Source: Stappia sp. ES.058
Lineage (GTDB): Bacteria > Pseudomonadota > Alphaproteobacteria > Rhizobiales > Stappiaceae
Length of the DNA: 64,000 nucleotides
Assembly: GCF_900105595.1 (NCBI RefSeq)
Contig: NZ_LT629784.1
Span: 2,790,001 to 2,854,000 of the forward strand
Direction: 5' to 3'
Position numbers and translations under genes: made by a program. The notes under the pieces are model-generated. The model worked only from the letters and a program-made list of their open reading frames with translations. It had not been told where the DNA came from and ran no database searches. Below are positions 52,454 through 60,395 of this stretch, one piece after another (position 1 is the stretch's first letter; each line of letters starts with the position of its first letter).

Positions 52454-52987
52454 CCCCCACATGAGCCGGGAACGGCCTCGGCCCGCGGCGGCGAAGCCGT
52501 CACGCGGGCCGTTCGCCCGCCCATTTGCCATCCGCCCCGGTCCTTCCGTCCCCTTGCTTTACGGCCTTGCCTTCGACCGGGCCTCATGGCGCATCCACGT
52601 GCGGCAAAGCCTACCGCCGACCTCCCTCGCGGAGCGACGCCGAAACCGCGTGTCTCGACAGAGACTGATTGCATATGACTACGTATGCAATCATTGCGGA
52701 TTTTCTCTAGGGTTCTTACCATCGATCATGAGCTCCCGACCTTGAGCGATGCCGGTCGGCAAACGCGCGAGCCGGGATGTCGGAGCGGCCAATGGAGGGG
52801 GAACGCATGAGCTGGTCATTGCTTTGGGTGGATCAATGGTCGGGATGTCCCGATCGGCCGGCGCGGACGCGCGCATCATTTCAGGCCGCACGGGCGGCAC
52901 CGCCCGAGCTTCCGGACTCCGGGGCCATGGCGGCGGCCCATCGCGCGCTTCAGCAAATCGCGGCTGTCGAGATTAAGGAAAAGGAAG
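52454..52987. other. Long intergenic region between the lipoprotein gene and tRNA-Arg
   Basis: About 530 bases with no convincing protein gene. Its left half is GC-rich; around 52640-52730 an AT-rich island holds a perfect 10-bp inverted repeat (52667-52694). An ATG at 52807 has an excellent GGAGGGG ribosome site, but its frame runs into the complement of the tRNA and encodes the artefactual GFEPAT peptide. Confidence 0.5.
52667..52694. promoter_or_regulatory. 28-bp orphan inverted repeat
   Basis: TGATTGCATA and TATGCAATCA are perfect reverse complements separated by eight bases (TGACTACG). The size and spacing suit a dimeric regulator or an RNA hairpin. No coding region with a supportable start lies within 100 bases. 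Confidence 0.5.
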
Positions 52988-53064
52988 TGGTGATCCCGGC
53001 AGGATTCGAACCTGCGACCCTCAGATTAGGAATCTGATGCTCTATCCTGCTGAGCTACGGGACC
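52988..53064 (-). tRNA. tRNA-Arg (anticodon CCT)
   Basis: A 77-base minus-strand cloverleaf. Acceptor GGTCCCG pairs with CGGGATC (one G-U); the anticodon stem is TCAGA/TCTGA with loop TTCCTAA, giving CCT at positions 34-36; the T arm is GCAGG-TTCGAAT-CCTGC. The terminal CCA is encoded. It decodes AGG. Confidence 0.95.
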
Positions 53065-53088
53065 TGCGCGCAAGGCATCTGTGTTGCC

Positions 53089-53116
53089 CTGATACCAAAC
53101 CGGTGTGAAAAATCAA
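53089..53116 (-). promoter_or_regulatory. Candidate tRNA-Arg promoter
   Basis: Minus-strand TTGATT and TATCAG are separated by 16 bases, with the -10 box 24 bases before the tRNA 5' end. Match to the housekeeping consensus is moderate. Confidence 0.4.
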
Positions 53117-53388
53117 TTTCCATCGTGAGGCGTATCGACCCCGGCCCGCCGTACAAACCGGCGTCCGGGCATGACCGGGCGACAGAATAGGTTCGACGCG
53201 CAGGCGCGCCAGCCGGGCAAGGGCGCGGGCGCGGGCGCGCCGACCAGGGTACGGTCGGCACTTCCGACACAAGGTTTCACTACCGACTCATGCGGCACTG
53301 TGTTTTTGTTCGCACAGGGAAATTGTGCTAAAGGCACCTGCGCGCGCCTAGTCGGTACCGCGTATGCAAGCCAGGTGCGGAGTGGGCG
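53117..53388. other. Upstream region of the PAS-GGDEF-EAL gene
   Basis: Together with the tRNA promoter this leaves about 320 bases without a protein gene. A TTTTTG-containing stretch near 53300-53330 may hold the promoter of the downstream signalling gene, but no clear boxes were found. Confidence 0.35.
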
Positions 53389-56300
53389 ATGGACGGACAA
53401 CAATCCGGCCCGAAAGCGGATCACAGTATTCTCCGGCATTGCGACAGCCTGATCGAAGCGCTGCGAACACTCGGTCAACCCGCCTGGATTTTCGATCGGG
53501 CGGGCCGCTACGTTTTCCAGAACAGGCTGGACAGCGACACGTTCGGCGACATGACCGGTCTCACGCCAGTGGAGACAGGCCTGGAGCCTTTGCTCGGCCG
53601 CGAGTGGCTCGACATGCACCTGAGGGTGATCGCGGGCGAAGAGGTCCGTTACGATCGGGAGCTGGAAACGCAACGCGGGCGCGTGGCATCGGAAACCACG
53701 ATCTCGCCCATCGTTTTGGGCGAAAACATCGTCGGTGGCGTCGGCGTGTCGGTCGACCAGACCCTGAGGGTTCGTGCCGAAACGCGTCTTTGCCACGCCC
53801 ACCAGCGCCTAAAGGACTACCTCGACATTTCCTCGGACTGGGTCTGGGACGTCGACGTCGATCATCGGTTTACCGAGGTTCACGGCGACGGCGAGAAACT
53901 GGGCCTCGATTTCAAGGCCTGGATCGGCAAGTGTCCCTGGGAGGTTACGGACAACACCCTTTGCACGGCATCCGACTGGCAGGCCTACCATTCCAGGGTC
54001 GAGGCGCGCGAGCCGGTTTCCGATTTTGTGTTCCCGTTTCGCCGTACCGACGGCAAGATCCTTTGGGTGGACGTCCGGGGGCGGCCCACATTCGACGAGC
54101 AGGGACAATTTACCGGCTATCGCGGCGTAACCCGGGACGTCACCGTTCGCGAAGAGATGTCACGGCAGCTTCACCGCTCCGACATCGTGATACGGGCCAT
54201 CGACAGCTCGGTGATCCTCTGCGATCTCGACGGACGCATCGAGTGGGTGAACCCCGCATTCGAGCGCAGCACCGGATACAGTTTCGCCGAGGCGCGGGGG
54301 CGAAATCCGGCCGACCTGCTGGAGGGCCCCCGGACCGACCGCACGGCAACCGAGGCCATCGGCCAGGCCATAGCGAACAGGCAACAGATCCGCACCCAGC
54401 TTTTGAACCGCTCGAAATCCGGCCGGCACTACTGGGTCGATCTGAACCTGCAGCCGGTCCTCGGCGCCGGTGGGGCCGTGGAAGGGTTCGTCGGCGTGCA
54501 GTCGGATGTCACCGACCTGATCCAGGCCCGGCAGCGCACGAGCGCCATCGTGGAATACGTTGCAGCCGGGATCGTTCTCCACGACGCATCGGGCGAGATC
54601 ATCGGCTGCAACCCGGAAGCCTGCAGATTGCTGGAACTGACCGAGGAACAGATGTTGGGGCGCGCGCTGACGGATCCGCGCTGGGGCACAATCTATTCGG
54701 ACGGTCGCACACGGCCCGCCAGCGAGTTGCCCTCCTCCATCGTGTTGCGCACCCGCGAGGCCATCCGCAACGATACCGTCGGGGTCCGGCTGCCGGACGG
54801 GCGCACCCGTTGGCTTCAGGTCAATGCACGCATAGCCACGTCCGATCTCTCCGACGAGATCGAGGTGATCGCCAGTTTCATCGACATCACACGGGACGAG
54901 GAACAACGCCAGGAACTGAAGGAGGCGCGAGAACTGCTCCAGGACGTCATCGACACGATCCCCGACGCAATCTCCGCCTACAATGCCGACGACGAACTGA
55001 TCCTGTTCAATCAGTCCTTTGTCGGCGCCTACCAAAACTCGGCGCCTTCGATTTCCCTTGGAGCGCGATTCGAAGACATTCTGCGCTTCGGTCTCGAGGC
55101 CGACCAGTACGAAGACACCGGCAACACTCCGCAAGACCGTGACGCATGGCTGAAGGCGCGGCTTGAAAATCACCGAAACCCCGGACAGAACGGCAAGGTC
55201 CAGAAGCTGCTGAACGACCGATGGCTGCAGATCCGGGAGCGGCGCTCGCAAACCGGTGTGATCGTGAACGTTGGCACCGACATCACCGCTGTCAAACAGG
55301 CGGAACTCGCCATCCGCGAGATCGCGGAAACAGACAACCTGACCAAATTGGCGGTGCGTTCGGTCGTGATGCGGGAGATCGAGGCGGCCCTTGGGCGAAC
55401 CGGCGAAGAGGGCGCCATCGTGATCATCGACCTCGACCATTTCAAGACCGTCAACGACACCCTTGGACATGACGCCGGCGACAGGCTTTTGATCGCGATC
55501 GCCGAAAGGCTGCGCGCGATGGTCAGTCACCGCAATCACGTCGCCCGTCTCGGCGGCGACGAGTTCGCGGTTCTTCTCGCCGGGCCGGGTGTCGCGGAAG
55601 AGGTCGAGGATAAGATCCAGGGCATGCATGCCCTGCTGAGCCATCCGGTGGGTTTTGACGGCAAACGCATGCGACCCGGCGTATCCCTGGGCGTTGCGGT
55701 TTATCCAAGGGATGGCGTGACGGCACCGGACCTGTTGAAGAACGCCGATATTGCACTTTATCAGACCAAGGCGCACGGACGCGACGGCTGGACGTTGTTC
55801 AATCCCGACCTGCGCGACAGGGTGGAACGGCGGCACGCCCTTTCCGAAGCGCTTCGAACCGGCATTCCCAGGGGCCGGGTATCGGTCGCGCTGCAACCGA
55901 TTGTCTCGATCGCGACACCAGGTGTTTTTTCCTTCGAGGCCCTTGCACGCTGGACCCACGACGGCGTGCCGGTGCCTCCGCTGGAGTTCGTTTCCGTGGC
56001 CGAGGAGCGGGGACTGGGCGTTCAACTCGGTCAATGCGTCATCGAGGGCGCCTGCAAACACCTGAAAACGCTGGAGGGTGAAGGTGCTGCACCCGGCCAT
56101 ATCGCCGTCAATGTCGCCACATCGCAATTGAAGGACCCGGGATTTCCGGGTTGGCTGGAGAAATGCCTCGCGCGTTTCGACCTGACGCCGTCCCGACTGG
56201 AGCTCGAGGTCACCGAAACCGTGCTGCTCGGTCAGGCGGTGGAGCGGGTGGCCGATACGCTTGAGCGCCTGCAGGCCATGGGTTTCACCATCGCGATGGA

Positions 56301-56604
56301 CGACTTCGGCACCGGCTACGCCTCGCTCGCCCATCTAAAGCGCTTCCCGGTCTCCAGGCTCAAGATCGACAAATCCTTTGTCGACAATGTCGGAGACGAG
56401 GGAGGCGACGCGGTGATCGTGCGCTCCATCGTCGACCTCGCCCACAGCCTCGGCATGACCGTGGTCGCCGAAGGGGTGGAAAACCGGGCGCAACTGTCGT
56501 TCCTGCGCGACTGCGGCTGCGACTTCGTCCAAGGCTACCTGATCGGGCGCCCCACAACCGACATCGCGAGCTACTGCCAGTCTCCCCCGCACCTGCCGGG
56601 GTGA
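53389..56604 (+). CDS. Multi-PAS GGDEF-EAL cyclic-di-GMP protein
   Basis: A 1,071-residue protein with no evident membrane helices. About five PAS/PAC-like sensor modules occupy residues 20-660 (for example SDIVIRAIDSSVILCDLDGR, then VEYVAAGIVLHDASGEIIGC). The GGDEF domain has the intact motif RLGGDEFAVLL near 722, but the usual RxxD inhibitory site is not seen before it. The EAL domain has FEALARW near 849, NVATSQL, EVTETVL, DDFGTGYASL near 970, KIDKSF and AEGVEN, so phosphodiesterase activity is expected. It may switch between synthesis and breakdown in response to redox or small ligands sensed by PAS. Confidence 0.93.
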   Translation: MDGQQSGPKADHSILRHCDSLIEALRTLGQPAWIFDRAGRYVFQNRLDSDTFGDMTGLTPVETGLEPLLGREWLDMHLRVIAGEEVRYDRELETQRGRVASETTISPIVLGENIVGGVGVSVDQTLRVRAETRLCHAHQRLKDYLDISSDWVWDVDVDHRFTEVHGDGEKLGLDFKAWIGKCPWEVTDNTLCTASDWQAYHSRVEAREPVSDFVFPFRRTDGKILWVDVRGRPTFDEQGQFTGYRGVTRDVTVREEMSRQLHRSDIVIRAIDSSVILCDLDGRIEWVNPAFERSTGYSFAEARGRNPADLLEGPRTDRTATEAIGQAIANRQQIRTQLLNRSKSGRHYWVDLNLQPVLGAGGAVEGFVGVQSDVTDLIQARQRTSAIVEYVAAGIVLHDASGEIIGCNPEACRLLELTEEQMLGRALTDPRWGTIYSDGRTRPASELPSSIVLRTREAIRNDTVGVRLPDGRTRWLQVNARIATSDLSDEIEVIASFIDITRDEEQRQELKEARELLQDVIDTIPDAISAYNADDELILFNQSFVGAYQNSAPSISLGARFEDILRFGLEADQYEDTGNTPQDRDAWLKARLENHRNPGQNGKVQKLLNDRWLQIRERRSQTGVIVNVGTDITAVKQAELAIREIAETDNLTKLAVRSVVMREIEAALGRTGEEGAIVIIDLDHFKTVNDTLGHDAGDRLLIAIAERLRAMVSHRNHVARLGGDEFAVLLAGPGVAEEVEDKIQGMHALLSHPVGFDGKRMRPGVSLGVAVYPRDGVTAPDLLKNADIALYQTKAHGRDGWTLFNPDLRDRVERRHALSEALRTGIPRGRVSVALQPIVSIATPGVFSFEALARWTHDGVPVPPLEFVSVAEERGLGVQLGQCVIEGACKHLKTLEGEGAAPGHIAVNVATSQLKDPGFPGWLEKCLARFDLTPSRLELEVTETVLLGQAVERVADTLERLQAMGFTIAMDDFGTGYASLAHLKRFPVSRLKIDKSFVDNVGDEGGDAVIVRSIVDLAHSLGMTVVAEGVENRAQLSFLRDCGCDFVQGYLIGRPTTDIASYCQSPPHLPG

Positions 56605-56771
56605 GCGAATGCGGGACAGTCCAGGCCGGCGTCCCGCACGCCACGGTTCGCGGTACCTGCGAGCACGCCACAAAATAGGTCTGACTATCGGGAAATTGTG
56701 GAGAGCGACGCGCGCCGTTCGGCACGAGACTGTCACCCATGTCTTGGGTACGATCTACCGCCCATGGCTTC

Positions 56772-56803
56772 AGGTCGTACACAAGCAAGGTCGTACACAA
56801 GCA
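56772..56803. repeat. Two tandem 16-bp repeats beside a tRNA gene
   Basis: AGGTCGTACACAAGCA occurs twice without a gap, ending four bases before the 3' CCA end of the adjacent tRNA. Replication slippage or remnants of an integration event at the tRNA are possible origins. Confidence 0.8.
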
Positions 56804-56807
56804 AGAA

Positions 56808-56884
56808 TGGTGGGCCCGGAGGGACTCGAACCCCCAACCAATCCGTTATGAGCGGACGGCTCTAACCAATTGAGCTACAGGCCC
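56808..56884 (-). tRNA. tRNA with CAT anticodon, probably tRNA-Ile2 (lysidine-modified)
   Basis: A 77-base minus-strand cloverleaf with encoded CCA. Acceptor GGGCCTG pairs with CGGGCCC; the anticodon stem is GTCCG/CGGAT with loop CTCATAA (anticodon CAT); the T arm is GGGGG-TTCGAGT-CCCTC. The C4-G69 and C5-G68 pairs match known recognition elements of the TilS lysidine synthetase, favouring the AUA-reading tRNA-Ile2 over elongator tRNA-Met. Confidence 0.85.
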
Positions 56885-57154
56885 CGCAGGGGCGCTTCAA
56901 AAGCGGAACCACTGCGAGCCTCTTCCTACCCTACCTGCGTGAGCGCTGACAAGAAGTCGCAAGCGCGAAAACGGCCCTTCGCCAATTCGCCGCGTCTACC
57001 GGAACCGCCGGTGGCACGTTTCCCCGTCCCGGCATCGATCCGCGTGTCGCCACGGTCCACGCGGCGGCTGCGGGAAAGTTGCAATGCAGCGCGAACCACG
57101 CCAAAAGCAGAATGGTTCGAATTTCGCAAATTCCCTGCCCGCCAGAGGACCGCC

Positions 57155-58228
57155 ATGCCGCGCTTTCCCGCAACTGTCGCGCTCGTTCTCGTCTCGATCA
57201 CCCTCGTCGGCTGGCTGCTGTTCATCGGTCGCGCGCTGCTCCTGCCTTTCGCGATAGCTTTGCTGGTCTGGTACCTGATCAACGCACTTTCGGCGGCGGT
57301 GCGCGCAATTCCCTTCGGGCCCTGGCACCTGCCGCGCGCGATCGCGCTGCCCGCTGCCCTTGCCGTGATCTTCGGCCTGTCGTCGATCGTGGTCGACGTG
57401 GTCACCGCGAACCTGACGGAACTGGCGCGCGACGCGCCCGTCTACCAGGCACGCCTCGACGCGCTGTTGAAGACCTATTCGACCCGCTTCGGTCTGGCCA
57501 ACCCGCTGGCCCTGCGCGACCTCATGCCCGATAATGCGTTCAACCAGGCGATTTCGGCGGGCGCAAACGCCATCACAACCATCGCCGGATCCGCGTCGCT
57601 GGTGTTCATCTACGTCCTGTTCCTGCTGCTCGAGCAATCCACCTTCGACCGCAAGATGGCGCGCCTGTTCGTCTCGCCGGAGCGTGCGGAAATGGTGTTC
57701 AAGGTGCGCGACCGGATCGCCGAGGCGCTGCGACACTATCTCGGCATCAAGACAGCCGTCAGCGTGCTGACCGGCCTCTTGACCAGCGGACTTCTGGTGA
57801 TGCTCGGACTTCCCTATGCCGCGCTCTTCGGCTTTATCGCCTTCCTGTTGAACTACATTCCCACTATCGGTTCGCTGATCTCGGTGATCTTCCCGAGCCT
57901 GCTGGCGCTCGTCTATTTCGACACGCTCACGCCGTTCTTCATCATCAGCCTGGGACTTGGAACGATCCAGTTCTCGATCGGAAATCTTCTGGAACCGCGC
58001 CTGATGGGCAACAGCCTGAACATGTCCGGACTGGTGATCATGCTGTCGCTCGCCTTCTGGGGCGCGATCTGGGGCGTGACCGGCATGGTCCTCTGCGTGC
58101 CGCTGACCGTCATGGTGCTGATCATCTGCGCCCAGTTTCCAGGCTCCCGCCCGATTGCCGTTCTGCTGTCGGCCGATGGCGACGTCGGCGAGCCGATCTC
58201 CCCCCACGTCACATCGGAAGATCCCTGA
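57155..58228 (+). CDS. AI-2E/PerM family permease
   Basis: Inner-membrane protein of 357 residues with about eight helices, beginning ATVALVLVSITLVGWLLFIG. Typical PerM features are a central amphipathic region (ELARDAPVYQARLDALLK), YLGIKTAVSVLTGLLTSGLL, FGFIAFLLNYIPTIGSLIS and NLLEPRLMGNSLNMSGLVIM. Members export various small solutes; the autoinducer-2 role of one homologue should not be assumed. AGAGGA lies six bases before the ATG. Longer in-frame starts overlap the tRNA region. Confidence 0.9.
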   Translation: MPRFPATVALVLVSITLVGWLLFIGRALLLPFAIALLVWYLINALSAAVRAIPFGPWHLPRAIALPAALAVIFGLSSIVVDVVTANLTELARDAPVYQARLDALLKTYSTRFGLANPLALRDLMPDNAFNQAISAGANAITTIAGSASLVFIYVLFLLLEQSTFDRKMARLFVSPERAEMVFKVRDRIAEALRHYLGIKTAVSVLTGLLTSGLLVMLGLPYAALFGFIAFLLNYIPTIGSLISVIFPSLLALVYFDTLTPFFIISLGLGTIQFSIGNLLEPRLMGNSLNMSGLVIMLSLAFWGAIWGVTGMVLCVPLTVMVLIICAQFPGSRPIAVLLSADGDVGEPISPHVTSEDP

Positions 58229-58310
58229 TCGCTGCCTTTCGCCCGCCGCATTTCGCGGAAAAGGTCGCCACCGGTTCTTTCCCCGACAAGGGGTCATCAG
58301 GAGTAAAATC

Positions 58311-59045
58311 ATGCGCATTTCCAACACCCGCTCGCTCGTCACCGCCTGCACCGTCGCGCTCGTCCTTGCAGCGACCGCCGCCCGCGCACAGGAGGCGCCG
58401 CGCACCGCGACGATCGACATGGTGGGACAGGCAAGCGTTTCCGCCGCCCCCGACATGGCGATGGTGCAAAGCGGCGTCGTCAGCGATGCCGAAACCGCCG
58501 GCGACGCGATGACGGCAAACACCGCCGCGATGAGCGCCGTCGTCGCCCGCATCAAGGCCGCCGGCATCGAGCCGCGCGATATCCAGACCTCCGGCTTTTC
58601 GGTTTCCCCGCGCTATCGCCGGCTGAAAAGCACCGGACCCGACGAATACCGGTCGGAAGTCTTCGGCTACCGCGTCACCAACAACGTCACGGTACGGGTC
58701 CGCGAACTGGCCAACCTGGGTGCGCTGCTCGACGCGATGGTGCGCGACGGCGCCAATCAGATCGGCGGCATCTCCTTCGTGGTCAGCGACGCGGACAGCC
58801 TGAAGGACGCGGCGCGCAAGGCGGCGATGACGGACGCGATGCGCAAGGCGAAGCTCTACGCCGATGCCGCCGGCGTCGAACTCGGGCGGGTGCTTTCGAT
58901 CAACGAACAGGACTTTGGCGGGCCGCGTCCGCAGATGATGATGGCACGCGCGGAAATGGTGTCCGACAGCGCGCCTGCGCCGGTCGAGGCGGGCGAGACC
59001 AGCCTTCAGGTGCGCGTCAACGTCACCTGGGAACTGGCGCAGTAA
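58311..59045 (+). CDS. SIMPL (DUF541) domain periplasmic protein
   Basis: A 244-residue exported protein. The signal peptide TACTVALVLAATAARAQ is followed by the SIMPL/DUF541 domain (IDMVGQASVSAAPDMAMVQS, DIQTSGFSVSPRYRR, YRVTNNVTVRVRELANLGAL, ARKAAMTDAMRKAKLYADAA). The family forms oligomeric periplasmic proteins linked to stress protection in Brucella (BP26) and other species. CAGGAG precedes the ATG. A terminator follows the stop by about 40 bases. Confidence 0.9.
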   Translation: MRISNTRSLVTACTVALVLAATAARAQEAPRTATIDMVGQASVSAAPDMAMVQSGVVSDAETAGDAMTANTAAMSAVVARIKAAGIEPRDIQTSGFSVSPRYRRLKSTGPDEYRSEVFGYRVTNNVTVRVRELANLGALLDAMVRDGANQIGGISFVVSDADSLKDAARKAAMTDAMRKAKLYADAAGVELGRVLSINEQDFGGPRPQMMMARAEMVSDSAPAPVEAGETSLQVRVNVTWELAQ

Positions 59046-59081
59046 CCCAGTCCCGCAAGGGCAAGCACCGACCGACGACAG

Positions 59082-59114
59082 GACGCGGGCCCGCACAGGT
59101 CCGCGTCTTTTTTT
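59082..59114 (+). terminator. Rho-independent terminator of the SIMPL gene
   Basis: GACGCGG pairs with CCGCGTC and is followed by seven T (59108-59114). The T run also contains the stop codon region of the convergent GNAT gene. Confidence 0.85.
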
Positions 59115-59715
59115 ATGTCTGCTTTCCCAGTCCCTCGCGGGCCCAGACCTGAAGCTGCTTGCGGCTGTGTTGTGTCTCGCCGATATCCGGCCAGTCGAAT
59201 CCCACGGTCAGACCGGACACGGGCCGGTAGCCGCGCTTCTTCCAGAATGGATCGAGCGGGCGATAGTCCGCCGGCTTTCGCGGATCGTCGTCGTTTCGGA
59301 TCACCGCGCAAAAGGCCGCCCGATCGAAGCCGAGCGCGCGGGCATGCGCCTCGCGCCGATCGAAGAACGCATGGCCGGCGCCCCTGCCGCGAAAAGCGGA
59401 ATCGAGCACGGATTCCGCAAAGTAAAAATACCGATCCGGATCAAGTCCGACTGCTGAAAAGGGTGCGCGAAAGTCTTCGACCTCCTCGGCCAGCGGCTGA
59501 CCGGTCGCGGCTCCCACGAGATCTTCTGCGTCAAACGCGGCAACGACGACGGCACCGGGAGACGTGGCATAGCGAGCGAGGTATTCTTGCTCGTAGGCCA
59601 GAGATCCTTTGTAAAGATATGGCCAGTCCCGAAAAACGCGAACTCTGAGTTCCGCAAGGGCCGGAAGCACGGCTTCAATTTCACTAGCCGTCAAAGAAAC
59701 AATATTCACAGGCAT
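59113..59715 (-). CDS. GNAT family N-acetyltransferase
   Basis: Cytoplasmic acetyltransferase of 200 residues. The N-terminus LPALAELRVRVFRDWPYLYK leads to GAVVVAAFDAEDLVGAATGQ and the acetyl-CoA-binding stretch LDSAFRGRGAGHAFFDRREA (the R/Q-x-x-G-x-G/A motif is RGRGAG). The C-terminal part includes DPFWKKRGYRPV. Start chosen at MPVNIVSLTA. It is divergent from speD, with a large inverted repeat in between. The substrate is unknown; polyamine acetylation is tempting from context but not shown. Confidence 0.82.
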   Translation of the reverse strand: MPVNIVSLTASEIEAVLPALAELRVRVFRDWPYLYKGSLAYEQEYLARYATSPGAVVVAAFDAEDLVGAATGQPLAEEVEDFRAPFSAVGLDPDRYFYFAESVLDSAFRGRGAGHAFFDRREAHARALGFDRAAFCAVIRNDDDPRKPADYRPLDPFWKKRGYRPVSGLTVGFDWPDIGETQHSRKQLQVWAREGLGKQT

Positions 59716-59769
59716 ATTTTTTCGTCGCTTTTCCTTGGGATAGTCACAACATTCATTAAGCGCATGCCG

Positions 59770-59795
59770 GAATTGCAAAAATTACATTGCAATTC
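59770..59795. promoter_or_regulatory. 26-bp inverted repeat between GNAT and speD
   Basis: GAATTGCAA and TTGCAATTC are perfect reverse complements with an 8-base AT-rich spacer. It lies 55 bases upstream of the GNAT start and 72 bases upstream of the speD start, so it could serve either promoter. No known polyamine riboswitch was recognised here. Confidence 0.55.
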
Positions 59796-59867
59796 AACGC
59801 GACACACCTTAGATCATGCGCCTTCGGGACTGAACCCGGGTTTCATCTACTGGTTGGGGAGACCGCC

Positions 59868-60395
59868 ATGTCTGACGACGGCCTCTTCCAATTGGGGATG
59901 GACTTGGAGGCTCGTGAAAGAGAAGCCGTGGACACGTCCACCTTCGTCGAGCCAAGAAGCACCACCCATACGGAAGACACCACTCAAGTATCCGCGCCTG
60001 CATCTCATGCGCAAGACGACCGGCTCGACCATTTCATCGAAAAGGACGGCGTGCGCTGTGCGGGATCGCATCTGATCATCGACCTCTATGACGCCACCCG
60101 TCTCGACGACCTCCCCTTTATCGAGGAAGCGCTCAAGACCTGCGTCGAGGAGGCCGGTGCGACCTTGCTGCACATTCATCTGCATCCGTTTCAGCCGGAA
60201 GGCGTGAGCGGTGTCGCGGTGCTGGCGGAAAGCCACATCTCGGTGCACACTTGGCCCGAGGCCGGCTATGCCGCCTTCGATGTCTTCATGTGCGGCGACG
60301 CGCAACCGGAAAAATGCGTCGAGGTGCTCAAGCGCGCTTTCACGCCCGGTCGCGCCGAAGTGAGCGAACTGCTTCGCGGCAAGGAGGTCGCATGA
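59868..60395 (+). CDS. speD: S-adenosylmethionine decarboxylase proenzyme
   Basis: Pyruvoyl enzyme making decarboxylated SAM for spermidine synthesis. The 175-residue proenzyme contains the self-cleavage site AESHISVHTWPE, whose first Ser becomes the pyruvoyl group, with the catalytic His in the same motif and the Cys in FDVFMCGDA. The catalytic core is the short prokaryotic type. About 55 residues of polar N-terminal extension precede it. GGGGAG precedes the ATG at MSDDGLFQLG; an ATG 27 codons upstream lies next to the inverted repeat and was rejected. It overlaps speE by four bases. Confidence 0.93.
   Translation: MSDDGLFQLGMDLEAREREAVDTSTFVEPRSTTHTEDTTQVSAPASHAQDDRLDHFIEKDGVRCAGSHLIIDLYDATRLDDLPFIEEALKTCVEEAGATLLHIHLHPFQPEGVSGVAVLAESHISVHTWPEAGYAAFDVFMCGDAQPEKCVEVLKRAFTPGRAEVSELLRGKEVA

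Noticed and set aside
52807..53037. ORF with an excellent ribosome site (GGAGGGG) ending opposite tRNA-Arg
   Set aside because: Its C-terminus is the familiar artefactual GFEPAT peptide from the complement of a tRNA, and the frame has no similarity. A shorter real peptide cannot be excluded.
56808..56884. Elongator tRNA-Met
   Set aside because: The CAT anticodon alone is ambiguous, but the C4-G69/C5-G68 pairs favour tRNA-Ile2. Not fully excluded.
59796..59867. speF-type or other polyamine riboswitch upstream of speD
   Set aside because: The leader is short and no known riboswitch pattern is recognisable; only the DNA dyad upstream stands out.
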